In this document: piece by piece, positions 15,859-23,728 of the stretch | How positions within the stretch are numbered: the first letter of the stretch is position 1 | Layout: each line of letters begins with the position of its first letter | DNA from: an uncultured Paraprevotella sp. | Lineage (GTDB): Bacteria; Bacteroidota; Bacteroidia; Bacteroidales; Bacteroidaceae | Assembly (NCBI GenBank): GCA_910584955.1 | Contig: CAJUDC010000024.1 | Coordinates: 1-23,743, forward strand | DNA: 23,743 nt | Direction: 5' to 3' | Made by a program: the position numbers and the translations under genes | Notes under the pieces: generated by a model | The model's database searches: none | Told to the model about the DNA's origin: nothing | The model's input: only the letters and a program-made list of their open reading frames with translations

Positions 15859-17121
15859 TTATCTGATCTTCAGTGTTATAATCGTTAAAGCTGCCATGAT
15901 GATGGTGACTATCCAGAAACGGACGGTGATTTTCGATTCGAGCCAGCAACCTTTGGGGTAATTCAACAATACTTTTACGTCGGGCCCCAACTGACCCGGT
16001 TTGACACGGAAAGTATCGTGTATCGGTGCGCGTTTGAATACGCGCAATTTCCGATTCCGTTTGTTTCCCCATCTGGCGTAATGGACTTGAAGCAATACGC
16101 TGACGCTTTCCATCAGGAATACAAAACAAAGCAGCGGGATGAGCAGTTCCTTGTGAATGATAATGGCAGTGACGGCGATGATGCCTCCGATGGTCAGACT
16201 GCCGGTGTCGCCCATAAACACCTGGGCCGGATAGGCGTTGTACCAGAGGAAGCCCACCAACGCACCGACAAAAGCGCAAGTAAAGATGACAAGTTCTTGG
16301 GATTCCGGTATATACATGATGTTCAGATAGCGAGCGTATGCTATGTGGCTGGACACATAAGCCAGGATGCCCAGTGCTACGCCGATGATGGCGGAATTTC
16401 CGGCAGCCATGCCGTCCATGCCGTCGTTTAGGTTGGATCCGTTGGATACGGCCACAACCACCAGCGTGGTCATAATGACAAATAGAATCCATCCGGCAGC
16501 ATGTTTGTAGGTGCCGCAGAAACTCATGAGCTCCGTATAGTTCAAGTTGTTGTTTTTGACGAACGGAATCGTGGTTGTGGTCGACTTTGTTTTTTCGCTG
16601 TTGTGCACTACTACTTCATTCCCCGTGCGTTCCACCGTTGTGTTTTCGCAGATCACGGCGTCCGGGCTATACCAGAGCGTCAGTCCGACAATCAGGCCGA
16701 GTGCGGCCTGTCCGATGAGTTTGTATAGCGGGCGGAGCCCGTCTTTGTTGATTCTCAACTTGATGTAATCATCCAGAAAACCCAGTATCCCCAGCCATAA
16801 TGTGGTGAAGAGCATCAGCAACATATAGATATTGCGCAGACGGCCGAACAGGAGACAGGGTACGATGATGGACACGATGATAATAATGCCTCCCATAGTG
16901 GGCACGCCTTTCTTCTCTACCCCGTACGGATCTATTGATACGTCCCGTTGGGCTTCGCTGGCATTGTGGCGTTTCATCCATTTGATGAAGTATTCGCCAA
17001 ACCATGCCGAGATGATGAGGGAAAGCACCAGTGTCAGCAAGGCCCGGAAAGAGATGTACATCCACATGTGTGATCCTGGGATGTCGAATTGCTCCAGATA
17101 CCTGAAAAAATAGTATAGCAT
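15859..17121 (-). CDS. mraY: Phospho-MurNAc-pentapeptide transferase MraY (lipid I synthase)
   Basis: An integral membrane enzyme that transfers phospho-MurNAc-pentapeptide from UDP to undecaprenyl phosphate, making lipid I. It has 420 residues against about 360 in E. coli, with some ten membrane segments. Conserved parts are KKGVPTMGGI (70-79), the D117-D118 pair in FLDDYIKL, SNGSNLNDGMDGMAAGNSA (N230, D233, D236) and FMGDTGSL with D305. Two insertions explain the extra length: a polar loop at about 155-208 and a segment at about 373-393 before ESKITVRFWI. The loop that is His-His-His in E. coli MraY reads IHDT here (367-370), so two of the three His are replaced. It lies 9 bases after murE. 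Confidence 0.96.
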   Translation of the reverse strand: MLYYFFRYLEQFDIPGSHMWMYISFRALLTLVLSLIISAWFGEYFIKWMKRHNASEAQRDVSIDPYGVEKKGVPTMGGIIIIVSIIVPCLLFGRLRNIYMLLMLFTTLWLGILGFLDDYIKLRINKDGLRPLYKLIGQAALGLIVGLTLWYSPDAVICENTTVERTGNEVVVHNSEKTKSTTTTIPFVKNNNLNYTELMSFCGTYKHAAGWILFVIMTTLVVVAVSNGSNLNDGMDGMAAGNSAIIGVALGILAYVSSHIAYARYLNIMYIPESQELVIFTCAFVGALVGFLWYNAYPAQVFMGDTGSLTIGGIIAVTAIIIHKELLIPLLCFVFLMESVSVLLQVHYARWGNKRNRKLRVFKRAPIHDTFRVKPGQLGPDVKVLLNYPKGCWLESKITVRFWIVTIIMAALTIITLKIR

Positions 17122-17130
17122 AAGCGAGGA

Positions 17131-18585
17131 TTATCTCAGTTCAAAAAATTCTTTAATCACTTCATGGTCGTCGAAGGGGTGCTTCACTCCTTGTATGTCC
17201 TGATAGTTTTCGTGACCTTTCCCGGCCACGAGGATGACATCGCCGGCCTGGGCCAGCAGGCAGGCTGTGCGGATGGCCTCTTTCCGGTCTGTGATGGCCA
17301 CGGCCTTTTTCAGCTGTTCCTTATCCAATCCGGCCAGCATGTCGTTGATAATGGCTTGCGGCTCTTCAAAACGCGGGTTGTCGCTCGTGATGATGACTTT
17401 GTCGCTGTGGTTTACCGCTTCTTGCGCCATCAGCGGACGTTTGCCTTTGTCGCGGTTTCCACCGGCACCGCACACCGTGATAGCCTGCCCTTTACCGCGC
17501 AGAATTTCGTTGATGGTGGTCAGTACGTTCACCAGCGCATCGGGTGTGTGTGCGTAGTCGATGATAGCCGTCACTCCCGTTGCGGAACGGATGGTTTCGA
17601 AACGTCCGTTTACCGGTGTCAGGGTGCTCAGTACAATCAGTACATCCTCGGCGGATTTACCCAGCATGATGGCGGCGCCGTAAACGGCCAGTAGATTGGA
17701 CACGTTGAATCGTCCGATAAACTGTACGCCGATTTCGTGGCGGTCGATGTCCAGGAACATACCTTCGAAACTCTCTTCCAGTATCTTTGCCTTGTAGTCG
17801 GCCGGAGAGCGCAGGGAATAGGTTCGAACGTCGGCCTGTGTGTTCTGCACCATGACCATACCGTTCTTATCATCGGCATTGGTTAGGGCGAAAGCGCCTT
17901 TCGGCAGTTGATCGAAGAAGGCTTTTTTGGCGTCGCGGTAATTGGCAAATGTCTTGTGGTAGTCCAGATGATCCCGGGTCAGGTTCGTGAAAATGCCTCC
18001 GGCAAAGCGCAGGCCCGCTATCCGTTTCTGGGCGATGGCGTGCGAACTTACTTCCATAAAGGCATACTTGCACCCTTCGTCGGCCATGCGCCCCAACAAT
18101 CGGTTCAGAGTAATGGGATCAGGGGTCGTATGTTCGGTGGGAAGGGCTTTCCCGTCGATGTAATTGCATACGGTAGAACATAATCCGCATTTATAGCCGA
18201 ATTTGCGGAACATCTTGTACAGCAAGGTGGCTACGGTGGTTTTCCCGTTGGTTCCCGTCACACCTATGAGCTGAAGTTTGGAGGTGGGGTCTCCGTAGAA
18301 TCTGGTAGCTACAAGGCCTGTCGCCGCTTCGGTATCGGTGATTTGAATGTAGCACACGCCGGGGACCAGGTCTTGAGGAAGCGTTTCGCAGAGAATGGCG
18401 GCGGCTCCTTGTTCTATGGCTTTGGCAATGTAAGCATGACCGTCGGTTTGTGTGCCTCTTACGGCAATGAACAAGTGCCCCGACCGTATTTGCCGGGAAT
18501 CGATATTTACGTCGGTAATTTCGACGGAAGGGGTTCCCTCAATCCGTATCGGGCGTATGGTTTGAATCAGTTCTTCCAGTTTCAT
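17131..18585 (-). CDS. murE: UDP-MurNAc-L-Ala-D-Glu:meso-diaminopimelate ligase MurE
   Basis: A cytoplasmic ligase that adds the third stem-peptide residue. It has 484 residues. The N-terminal UDP-binding domain contains VNIDSRQIRSGHLFIAVRG, typical of MurE. The P-loop is GTNGKTT at 111-117. The middle domain has MEVSSHAIAQKRI and FTNLTRDHLDYHKT, and the expected carbamylated Lys lies near AKKAFF (about 219-224). The C-terminal domain has YAHTPDALVNVL and CGAGGNRDKGKRPLM. The motif DNPR at 402-405 is the known signature for meso-diaminopimelate rather than L-lysine, so a DAP-type peptidoglycan is expected. murF does not follow, so the next ligase of the pathway must be encoded elsewhere. Confidence 0.97.
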   Translation of the reverse strand: MKLEELIQTIRPIRIEGTPSVEITDVNIDSRQIRSGHLFIAVRGTQTDGHAYIAKAIEQGAAAILCETLPQDLVPGVCYIQITDTEAATGLVATRFYGDPTSKLQLIGVTGTNGKTTVATLLYKMFRKFGYKCGLCSTVCNYIDGKALPTEHTTPDPITLNRLLGRMADEGCKYAFMEVSSHAIAQKRIAGLRFAGGIFTNLTRDHLDYHKTFANYRDAKKAFFDQLPKGAFALTNADDKNGMVMVQNTQADVRTYSLRSPADYKAKILEESFEGMFLDIDRHEIGVQFIGRFNVSNLLAVYGAAIMLGKSAEDVLIVLSTLTPVNGRFETIRSATGVTAIIDYAHTPDALVNVLTTINEILRGKGQAITVCGAGGNRDKGKRPLMAQEAVNHSDKVIITSDNPRFEEPQAIINDMLAGLDKEQLKKAVAITDRKEAIRTACLLAQAGDVILVAGKGHENYQDIQGVKHPFDDHEVIKEFFELR

Positions 18586-18611
18586 GATATATACCTATTT
18601 TATATATGGTT

Positions 18612-20777
18612 TTATTGGGTCAGTTCGAGACGGATGGTCTGCCCCTTTTTTAGGGCCGAATGCGGAGGGATATTTTGAGATTTCACCTTGCCCGATCCGT
18701 GCAGTCTTACTTTCAGCCCCCTGCTTTCCAGCAGGAAAACGGCATCTCGTGCTCCTAGGCCCTTTACGTCGGGCACCTGGTTCTCCGGTGTCCGGTCGGA
18801 AACGAAAGAAACCGTCCCTCCTGTGGTTCCGATATGTCCCCATACGCTATCGAGGGAGTCGGCGGGAAGATTCGTATCGGCTTGTAACGGGATGTTGAGC
18901 TGCTCCAGCAAATTGCGGGTGTCGTTCAAGTAGCCGTTGAGTATTTCCGGTACGAATACCGAATTGGAGTCGGCTGCCTCGGTGACCGGACGGAATACGC
19001 CCTTTGTCATTACGCTTTGGGCAATCTCACTGAATACGGGGCCGCATTGTCCGCCGCCCGTAGCTGGCAAACCGCTTTTCTGTATGGCGACAATGCAACT
19101 GTATTTAGGAGCGTCCGACGGGAAATAACCGCAAAAACTCACCAGATAGTTCACAACGCCCGAGTGGTATCCGCCCTTGCCTTGCGAAACTTGGGCTGTG
19201 CCGGTCTTTCCCGACACCTTGAATAGTTTGCAACCGGCTTGCCGGCCCAGCCCTTTGCTGACAACCATTTCCAGTATGTCTTGGATGTCTTTCAGTGTTT
19301 GGGGCGAACAGATACTTTCTTTGATTACTTCTACCGGAAATTCGCGCACCACCTCGCCGTTCTTGCGTTCGGCACGAACAAAGCGCGGCTTCACCATCTT
19401 TCCGTTGTTGGCGATGGCATTGTAGAAAGTCAGCGTGCTGATGGGGGTGAGCAAGGTCTCGTAGCCGATGCTCATCCAGGGCAAAGAAGTTTTCGACCAG
19501 TTGTCCTTGTTGTTTTTAGGGTGTCGTACACTCGGTTCCATGAATCCCACTAGGGGCAGATTCAGCGGGATGCCCACGCCTTCACGGTACAGGCCTTCGA
19601 CGAATTTCCCCGGGTCCGAATGATAATTTTCGTCGATGATGCGGCTTACTCCTATATTAGAAGAGTACATCAGCACTTCCGGCACGCTGATACGCCCGTA
19701 ACCGCCCCGTCGCCAGTTGTGGTCTTTCATCACTCGTCCGTGCATCGGCCATTGGCCGTTTCCGGTTTCCACAAAATCGTTTCGCGTGATCTTGCCGTCT
19801 TCCAACGCCACCATGATCGAAGCGGTTTTGAAGGTGGAGCCGGGTTCCATGCGGGTGCCGATGGCATAATTCTGTTTCTCTATGTATTGTCCGTCGTCGT
19901 CGCGGCCCATATTGACGATGGCTTTCACGTCGCCGGTTGCTACTTCCATCAGAATGGCCACACCCATATTGCCGTTTATTTCCTTCAGCTTGCGCACCAG
20001 TGCTTTTTCTGCGGCGTCCTGCATGGAGACATCAATGGTAGTCTCGATGTCGTTGCCGTCCACCGGATTGATGTCGGCTTGTGTGATCCATTTGTTACGT
20101 ACCCGCGCACGGTGCGAGACGCCGGGACGTCCGCGCAGAATGGAATCGAACGATAACTCCAGTCCGAAGCGGGCGGAGTCCTTGCTGGCGTACAGGGCGC
20201 CCAGGGTGCGCGAAGCCAGTGAGCCGAACGGCTTTTTACGCAAGTTGAATTCTTCGGCATAAAACCCGCCTTTGTTGGGCTTCTCGCGAAACAGAGGTAG
20301 CTTTCTGCATTCCATATACTGAATATAGGAAATGCGGCCCGGGTAGATGCGCCAGTAGCGGCTCTTCTTCTTGCGGCCTTTTTCCAGGTGGGCTTTGAAT
20401 TCTTTGACGGTTTTGCCGGGAATGATCCGATGCAACCCTTCGGCGATACTGTCGAGATCGGTGTGATAGGCGCTGTCTCTCCATTCCTGTGCCTTGGCAC
20501 GTCGGGCGGAATCGCGGTCGTAAGCCACAAAATCCATGTAGATCTTGTATTCCGGTAGCGAGCTGGCCATAATCTGTCCGTCAGCCGACAGTATGTTCCC
20601 TCGGTTGGCAGGCAACGGTATGTTCTCACGTACGAACAATTTGCTTACTGTTTCCCAATATTCGCTTCGTGCAAACATCAGATAGGCCGCGTTACCCAAA
20701 ATATAAAGTCCGGCCAGACTTAATATAATGATAACGAAAAAATAGCGCGGCATTATCTTTTTACTGTCAAAATTCAT
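18612..20777 (-). CDS. ftsI: Penicillin-binding protein FtsI (PBP3-type transpeptidase with PASTA domain)
   Basis: A class B penicillin-binding protein that crosslinks septal peptidoglycan with FtsW as glycan polymerase. It has 721 residues: a short cytoplasmic start, a membrane anchor at about 11-33, a pedestal domain with RENIPLPANRGNILSADG (50-67), and the transpeptidase domain. Active-site motifs are all present: STFK at 314-317 with the nucleophilic Ser314, SSN at 372-374 and KTG at 524-526. One C-terminal PASTA domain (about 666-721) starts QVPDVKGLGARDAVFLLESR. The PASTA domain, absent from E. coli FtsI, is usual in Bacteroidota. The start codon overlaps the ftsL-like stop as ATGA, which suggests translational coupling. 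Confidence 0.97.
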   Translation of the reverse strand: MNFDSKKIMPRYFFVIIILSLAGLYILGNAAYLMFARSEYWETVSKLFVRENIPLPANRGNILSADGQIMASSLPEYKIYMDFVAYDRDSARRAKAQEWRDSAYHTDLDSIAEGLHRIIPGKTVKEFKAHLEKGRKKKSRYWRIYPGRISYIQYMECRKLPLFREKPNKGGFYAEEFNLRKKPFGSLASRTLGALYASKDSARFGLELSFDSILRGRPGVSHRARVRNKWITQADINPVDGNDIETTIDVSMQDAAEKALVRKLKEINGNMGVAILMEVATGDVKAIVNMGRDDDGQYIEKQNYAIGTRMEPGSTFKTASIMVALEDGKITRNDFVETGNGQWPMHGRVMKDHNWRRGGYGRISVPEVLMYSSNIGVSRIIDENYHSDPGKFVEGLYREGVGIPLNLPLVGFMEPSVRHPKNNKDNWSKTSLPWMSIGYETLLTPISTLTFYNAIANNGKMVKPRFVRAERKNGEVVREFPVEVIKESICSPQTLKDIQDILEMVVSKGLGRQAGCKLFKVSGKTGTAQVSQGKGGYHSGVVNYLVSFCGYFPSDAPKYSCIVAIQKSGLPATGGGQCGPVFSEIAQSVMTKGVFRPVTEAADSNSVFVPEILNGYLNDTRNLLEQLNIPLQADTNLPADSLDSVWGHIGTTGGTVSFVSDRTPENQVPDVKGLGARDAVFLLESRGLKVRLHGSGKVKSQNIPPHSALKKGQTIRLELTQ

Positions 20778-21283
20778 TCTTCAACTTGTATTTTGATGAT
20801 GAAAGGAGGCTCTTTAGGCATTCTCAGGGTGCTGTCTCCGTTTGCTCTGAGTTGTTCTTCGATGTTGCTCTGCCGGGTCTTCACAGTCAGCTCGCCGGAG
20901 CGTGTCAGTGCATAATATTTCATCTCCTGCAACTCGTTTTTGAGAGTTCGGATGTCGATCATCTCCTGTTCGGACGAGTAACGGTTGGTGATGTAGATAA
21001 TGATGAAAAACACGCACATGATGATAAGCCCGATCTGTCGTCTCAGCCATCGTGCCGTCAGGATGTCACCACCCAGAATCTCACGCAGCGAAAGATTGGC
21101 GCTTTGTTCGGCGTCTTCGTTGCGGGTAAACTGCGAAAGGGGGGAAAGGGCCGTGGAGGGTTGCTGCTCTTCCGCTGCCTCCGTTTGTCGGTGGTCTTCG
21201 GTCGCTGCTGCAACGTCGTCGGTGAGCTGCTCCATCTCCTCTTCCTCGATTATTTCCTCTGAGGTGATTTTGGGTTCTTTCAT
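20774..21283 (-). CDS. FtsL-like divisome protein
   Basis: A 169-residue bitopic membrane protein in the position of ftsL, between rsmH and ftsI, overlapping ftsI by four bases. It has an acidic, Glu-rich cytoplasmic tail of about 80 residues, one membrane segment (IGLIIMCVFFIIIYITN, 84-100), then a periplasmic helical stretch likely to form a coiled coil (about 104-150, EMIDIRTLKNELQEMKYYAL). E. coli FtsL (121 residues) has the same topology with a shorter cytoplasmic part. FtsL forms a complex with FtsQ and FtsB and activates FtsWI. Sequence similarity to FtsL is weak, as usual, so the call rests on topology and gene order. Confidence 0.85.
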   Translation of the reverse strand: MKEPKITSEEIIEEEEMEQLTDDVAAATEDHRQTEAAEEQQPSTALSPLSQFTRNEDAEQSANLSLREILGGDILTARWLRRQIGLIIMCVFFIIIYITNRYSSEQEMIDIRTLKNELQEMKYYALTRSGELTVKTRQSNIEEQLRANGDSTLRMPKEPPFIIKIQVEE

Positions 21284-21315
21284 GATGTTGGCTTATGAGT
21301 GCGTCTTGGTTCGTT

Positions 21316-22227
21316 TTATTCCATTCTCTCGGCTATGCGTAGCTTGGCGCTCCGGCTCCTCGGGTTTTGTTCCTGTTCGGTGGCGTCCGGGACGATCACC
21401 TTGTTGTTTACCGCCCGGAACGGAGCCTGTATGCGCCCGAAGAAGTCCTGTTTGACTTCGCCCTCGAAATTACCGGTTTTTATGACGTTCTTTACGAGGC
21501 GGTCTTCCAGTGAATGATACGTCAGTACGGCCAGTCTTCCGCCCGGTCGGATCAGTTCGGTGGCGGCCTGCAGCATTTCGCGCAAGGCTTCCATCTCCCG
21601 GTTTACTTCAATGCGCAGGGCCTGAAACACCTTGGCCAGCTCTTTCTTTTCCCGGTCGCGTCCGAACAGCGGCTTTATAACCTCCAGAAAGTCCTCGATG
21701 GTGAGGATGGGAGTTTTGTTGCGGCGCTGTACGATGACGGCTGCCAGTTTGCGACTGTTTTTCAGTTCACCGTACATGCGGAACAGTGTGGCGAGCTTCT
21801 CTTCGTCGTAGGTGTTCAGCACCTGCTCGGCTGTCAGCTCGGCTCTGCGGTTCATTCTCATGTCCAGTTTTCCTTCGAAACGGAAAGAGAATCCCCGGTC
21901 TTGCGCGTCGAAATGATGGCTCGATACGCCCAGATCGGCCAGGATTCCGTCTAACTGTTCCACGCCGTGGTAGCGCATCCAGTTTTTCAGATAGCGGAAG
22001 TTGCTTCGGACAAACGTGAAACGCGGGTCGTCCATGATGTTGCGTTCGGCATCTTCATCCTGGTCGAAGCTGTACAGTTTGCCGTTCGGTCCCAGCCGGC
22101 TCAGTATTTCCCGGCTATGCCCGCCGCCTCCGAATGTCATGTCGGCGTACGTCCCGTCCGGTTGGATGTCAAGCCCGTCAACGGTGGCGTTCAGCAATAC
22201 GGGAATATGGTATACGGTTTCTTTCAT
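21316..22227 (-). CDS. rsmH: 16S rRNA (cytosine-1402-N4)-methyltransferase RsmH
   Basis: A SAM-dependent methyltransferase (formerly MraW) that modifies N4 of C1402 in the decoding centre of 16S rRNA. It has 303 residues, close to the 310 or so of the family. It begins YHIPVLLNATVDGL, with the SAM-binding MTFGGGGHSREIL (30-42, GGGG at 33-36), then GILADLGVSSHHFD, the family core motif DRGFSFR, and near the C-terminus GGRLAVLTYHSLEDRLVK. It lies 3 bases after mraZ and 32 before the ftsL-like gene, the standard second place of a dcw cluster. Confidence 0.97.
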   Translation of the reverse strand: MKETVYHIPVLLNATVDGLDIQPDGTYADMTFGGGGHSREILSRLGPNGKLYSFDQDEDAERNIMDDPRFTFVRSNFRYLKNWMRYHGVEQLDGILADLGVSSHHFDAQDRGFSFRFEGKLDMRMNRRAELTAEQVLNTYDEEKLATLFRMYGELKNSRKLAAVIVQRRNKTPILTIEDFLEVIKPLFGRDREKKELAKVFQALRIEVNREMEALREMLQAATELIRPGGRLAVLTYHSLEDRLVKNVIKTGNFEGEVKQDFFGRIQAPFRAVNNKVIVPDATEQEQNPRSRSAKLRIAERME

Positions 22228-22230
22228 CGG

Positions 22231-22674
22231 TTATTCGCTCATCAGTTGTTCCAGGCTGGCACTCCATTCGTCTTCCTGTTCCAGCAAGTGGTCGGCGGCG
22301 TCTTTGGCCCATATCTCGATGGTGTCGTCTACGCCGATAAAGCGTACGTCGTTTACGATGTTTGCCAGACGCAGGTAGCGTTTCGGTATCAGGAAGCGGC
22401 CGTTGCCGTCCAGTGCCACCGCTTCGGCCTCGGCTACGAACCGGCGCAGAATGTCGCGCCCTCGGCGGTCGAACGGCGAAGTGCGTGCGGTGATGGCGTC
22501 TACCTGCCGGTTCCATACGCTTACGGGGTAGAGCACCAGGCAGGCCTGGAATACGTCGCGCCGCAGAATCAGCCCTTCGTCGCCGTTCGCCTGCAATATT
22601 TTGCGGAAGGCGGCCGGCAGGAAAACCCGTCCTTTGGAATCGGTCTTGGCGTCGATATTACCGGTGAAACGCAT
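22231..22674 (-). CDS. mraZ: Transcriptional regulator MraZ
   Basis: The first gene of the dcw cluster. MraZ is a DNA-binding protein that forms ring-shaped oligomers and, in E. coli, represses its own operon by binding TGGGN direct repeats. The protein has 147 residues with two AbrB-like half-domains: DSKGRVFLPAAFR at about 12-24 and DGNGRFLIPKRYL in the second half, each with the family Asp-x-x-Gly-Arg core. The start ATG is preceded by AGAGGT at a suitable distance and by a promoter-like octamer at 22707-22714. The matching candidate operator lies directly upstream. Confidence 0.96.
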   Translation of the reverse strand: MRFTGNIDAKTDSKGRVFLPAAFRKILQANGDEGLILRRDVFQACLVLYPVSVWNRQVDAITARTSPFDRRGRDILRRFVAEAEAVALDGNGRFLIPKRYLRLANIVNDVRFIGVDDTIEIWAKDAADHLLEQEDEWSASLEQLMSE

Positions 22675-22706
22675 GGTGCTTTACCTCTTTAATTATATTC
22701 AGGCTT

Positions 22707-22714
22707 CAAAGATA
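22707..22714 (-). promoter_or_regulatory. Candidate -7 promoter element of the dcw operon (mraZ)
   Basis: On the minus strand TATCTTTG, identical to the octamers before the GH20/GH33 gene and the cyclophilin gene, ends 32 bases before the mraZ ATG. No good -33 TTG is at the usual spacing; that position is taken by the tandem repeats at 22718-22747. Confidence 0.6.
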
Positions 22715-22717
22715 ATA

Positions 22718-22747
22718 ATTTCCCCACATTTCCCCACCATAAACCAC
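22718..22747 (-). promoter_or_regulatory. Candidate MraZ operator: three 10-bp tandem units
   Basis: Read on the minus strand, 22747-22718 is GTGGTTTATG followed by two exact copies of GTGGGGAAAT. TGG therefore occurs three times at exactly 10-bp spacing, and two units contain TGGGG. E. coli MraZ is known to bind TGGGN direct repeats separated by five bases, the same spacing. The array starts 3 bases upstream of the -7 octamer and covers the -33 region, so binding would block initiation. That this MraZ binds here is inferred. Confidence 0.65.
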
Positions 22748-22856
22748 AAATAAATTTTTCAACACCCTGTTAATAACATTCCCTGCTTTATAGCATTTTG
22801 ATAATGAGCGCTTTTAAAAAGTTTCGTTGAAGTGGGGTAAAAACGGATAAAATGCC

Positions 22857-22864
22857 TATCTTTG
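22857..22864 (+). promoter_or_regulatory. Candidate -7 promoter element of the cyclophilin gene
   Basis: TATCTTTG matches the Bacteroidota -7 consensus and ends 26 bases before the ATG at 22891. Because it lies after the upstream in-frame ATG at 22852, it supports the later start. A single TGGGG at 22833-22837 lies about 20 bases upstream. Confidence 0.5.
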
Positions 22865-22890
22865 TCGGCGGAATTCTACATGATGACGCT

Positions 22891-23613
22891 ATGAAAAGAC
22901 TGTTTTTGCTGGGCCTTTTGCTGGGGCTTGTGGGACTTGTTTCGGGGAAACGGAAAGAGGGGCGCTCGTTGGTGCGTTTGGAGACGACGGCGGGCGTGAT
23001 CCGGGTGGCGCTTTTTGATGAGACGCCGTTGCATCGGGATAATTTTCTTCGGCTGGCCGAACGTGGTTTTTACGACGGGACATTGTTTCATCGCGTGATA
23101 CGTAATTTTATGATTCAGGGAGGCGACCCCGATTCCCGGCAGGCGCCGGCCGGGAAAGTGTTGGGCGAAGGCGGACCGGGTTATGAGATACCGGCCGAGA
23201 TTCGTCTGCCCGATTTGTATCACTGGCGGGGAGCGCTGGCGATGGCCCGTGAGGGGGACGACGTGAATCCCGAGCGGCGCAGTAGCGGTTCGCAGTTTTA
23301 TATCGTATGGGGGAAGTCGCTCACGGAGACGGCGTTGAAGACGGTGCGGGCCGCTCAGCAGGAGCGTTATGGCGAAGACGTTGAGATCATGACGCGCGAC
23401 ATGTATCTGGACTATCAGCAGCGGGGCGGAACGCCTCATCTGGACGGGGAGTATACCGTGTTTGGCGAGGTACTGGATGGTTTGAAGGTTGTAAAGGAAA
23501 TTCAGAAAGCGGAGACGGATACAAACGACCGTCCCGTGCAGGACGTGGTGTTGCTCCGGGCTGTAGTGGAACAGAAATCGGAGGCGGCTTTGTCGGCTTC
23601 CGCGCTTCGCTGA
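22891..23613 (+). CDS. Exported cyclophilin-type peptidyl-prolyl cis-trans isomerase
   Basis: A 240-residue isomerase that speeds proline cis-trans conversion, probably as an envelope folding helper. Residues 1-19 form a signal peptide (MKRLFLLGLLLGLVGLVSG) without a lipobox Cys, so periplasmic location is likely. The cyclophilin domain runs from about 27 to 227, with FHRVI at 66-70 (catalytic R68), MIQGGDP at 74-80, SGSQFY at 132-137 and the closing LDGEYTVFGEVLDG at 184-197. About 43 residues, mostly polar (141-183), are inserted between the last two. The frame is open from an ATG at 22852, but that would bury the hydrophobic signal and include the promoter octamer, so 22891 is preferred. 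It is divergent from mraZ; no functional link is known. Confidence 0.93.
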   Translation: MKRLFLLGLLLGLVGLVSGKRKEGRSLVRLETTAGVIRVALFDETPLHRDNFLRLAERGFYDGTLFHRVIRNFMIQGGDPDSRQAPAGKVLGEGGPGYEIPAEIRLPDLYHWRGALAMAREGDDVNPERRSSGSQFYIVWGKSLTETALKTVRAAQQERYGEDVEIMTRDMYLDYQQRGGTPHLDGEYTVFGEVLDGLKVVKEIQKAETDTNDRPVQDVVLLRAVVEQKSEAALSASALR

Positions 23614-23651
23614 ACCGGTTTCTTATGCCGGAACGGTTCGTCTGCCGAGAA

Positions 23652-23691
23652 TCGGGAAACAGACAGATGAGCCTCTTTTTCCCGAGTTTTT
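23652..23691 (+). terminator. Candidate intrinsic terminator of the cyclophilin gene
   Basis: TCGGGAAA (23652-23659) pairs with TTTCCCGA (23678-23685), an 8-bp stem with an 18-base loop, followed after one G by five T (23687-23691). It starts 38 bases after the stop codon. The loop is large and the stem only moderately GC-rich. Confidence 0.45.
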
Positions 23692-23698
23692 GACCTTG

Positions 23699-23728
23699 AA
23701 AAAACGGTATTTTGGGTATTTTATACCG
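23699..23728 (-). terminator. Candidate minus-strand terminator of a gene beyond the right edge
   Basis: On the minus strand CGGTAT pairs with ATACCG (plus 23705-23710 with 23723-23728), and the stem is followed by six T (plus A run 23699-23704). A transcript arriving from the right would end here, so a leftward gene convergent with the cyclophilin gene is expected just outside the window. Confidence 0.5.

Noticed and set aside
22852..22890. Earlier ATG for the cyclophilin gene
   Set aside because: It precedes the promoter octamer and would put 13 residues before the signal peptide.
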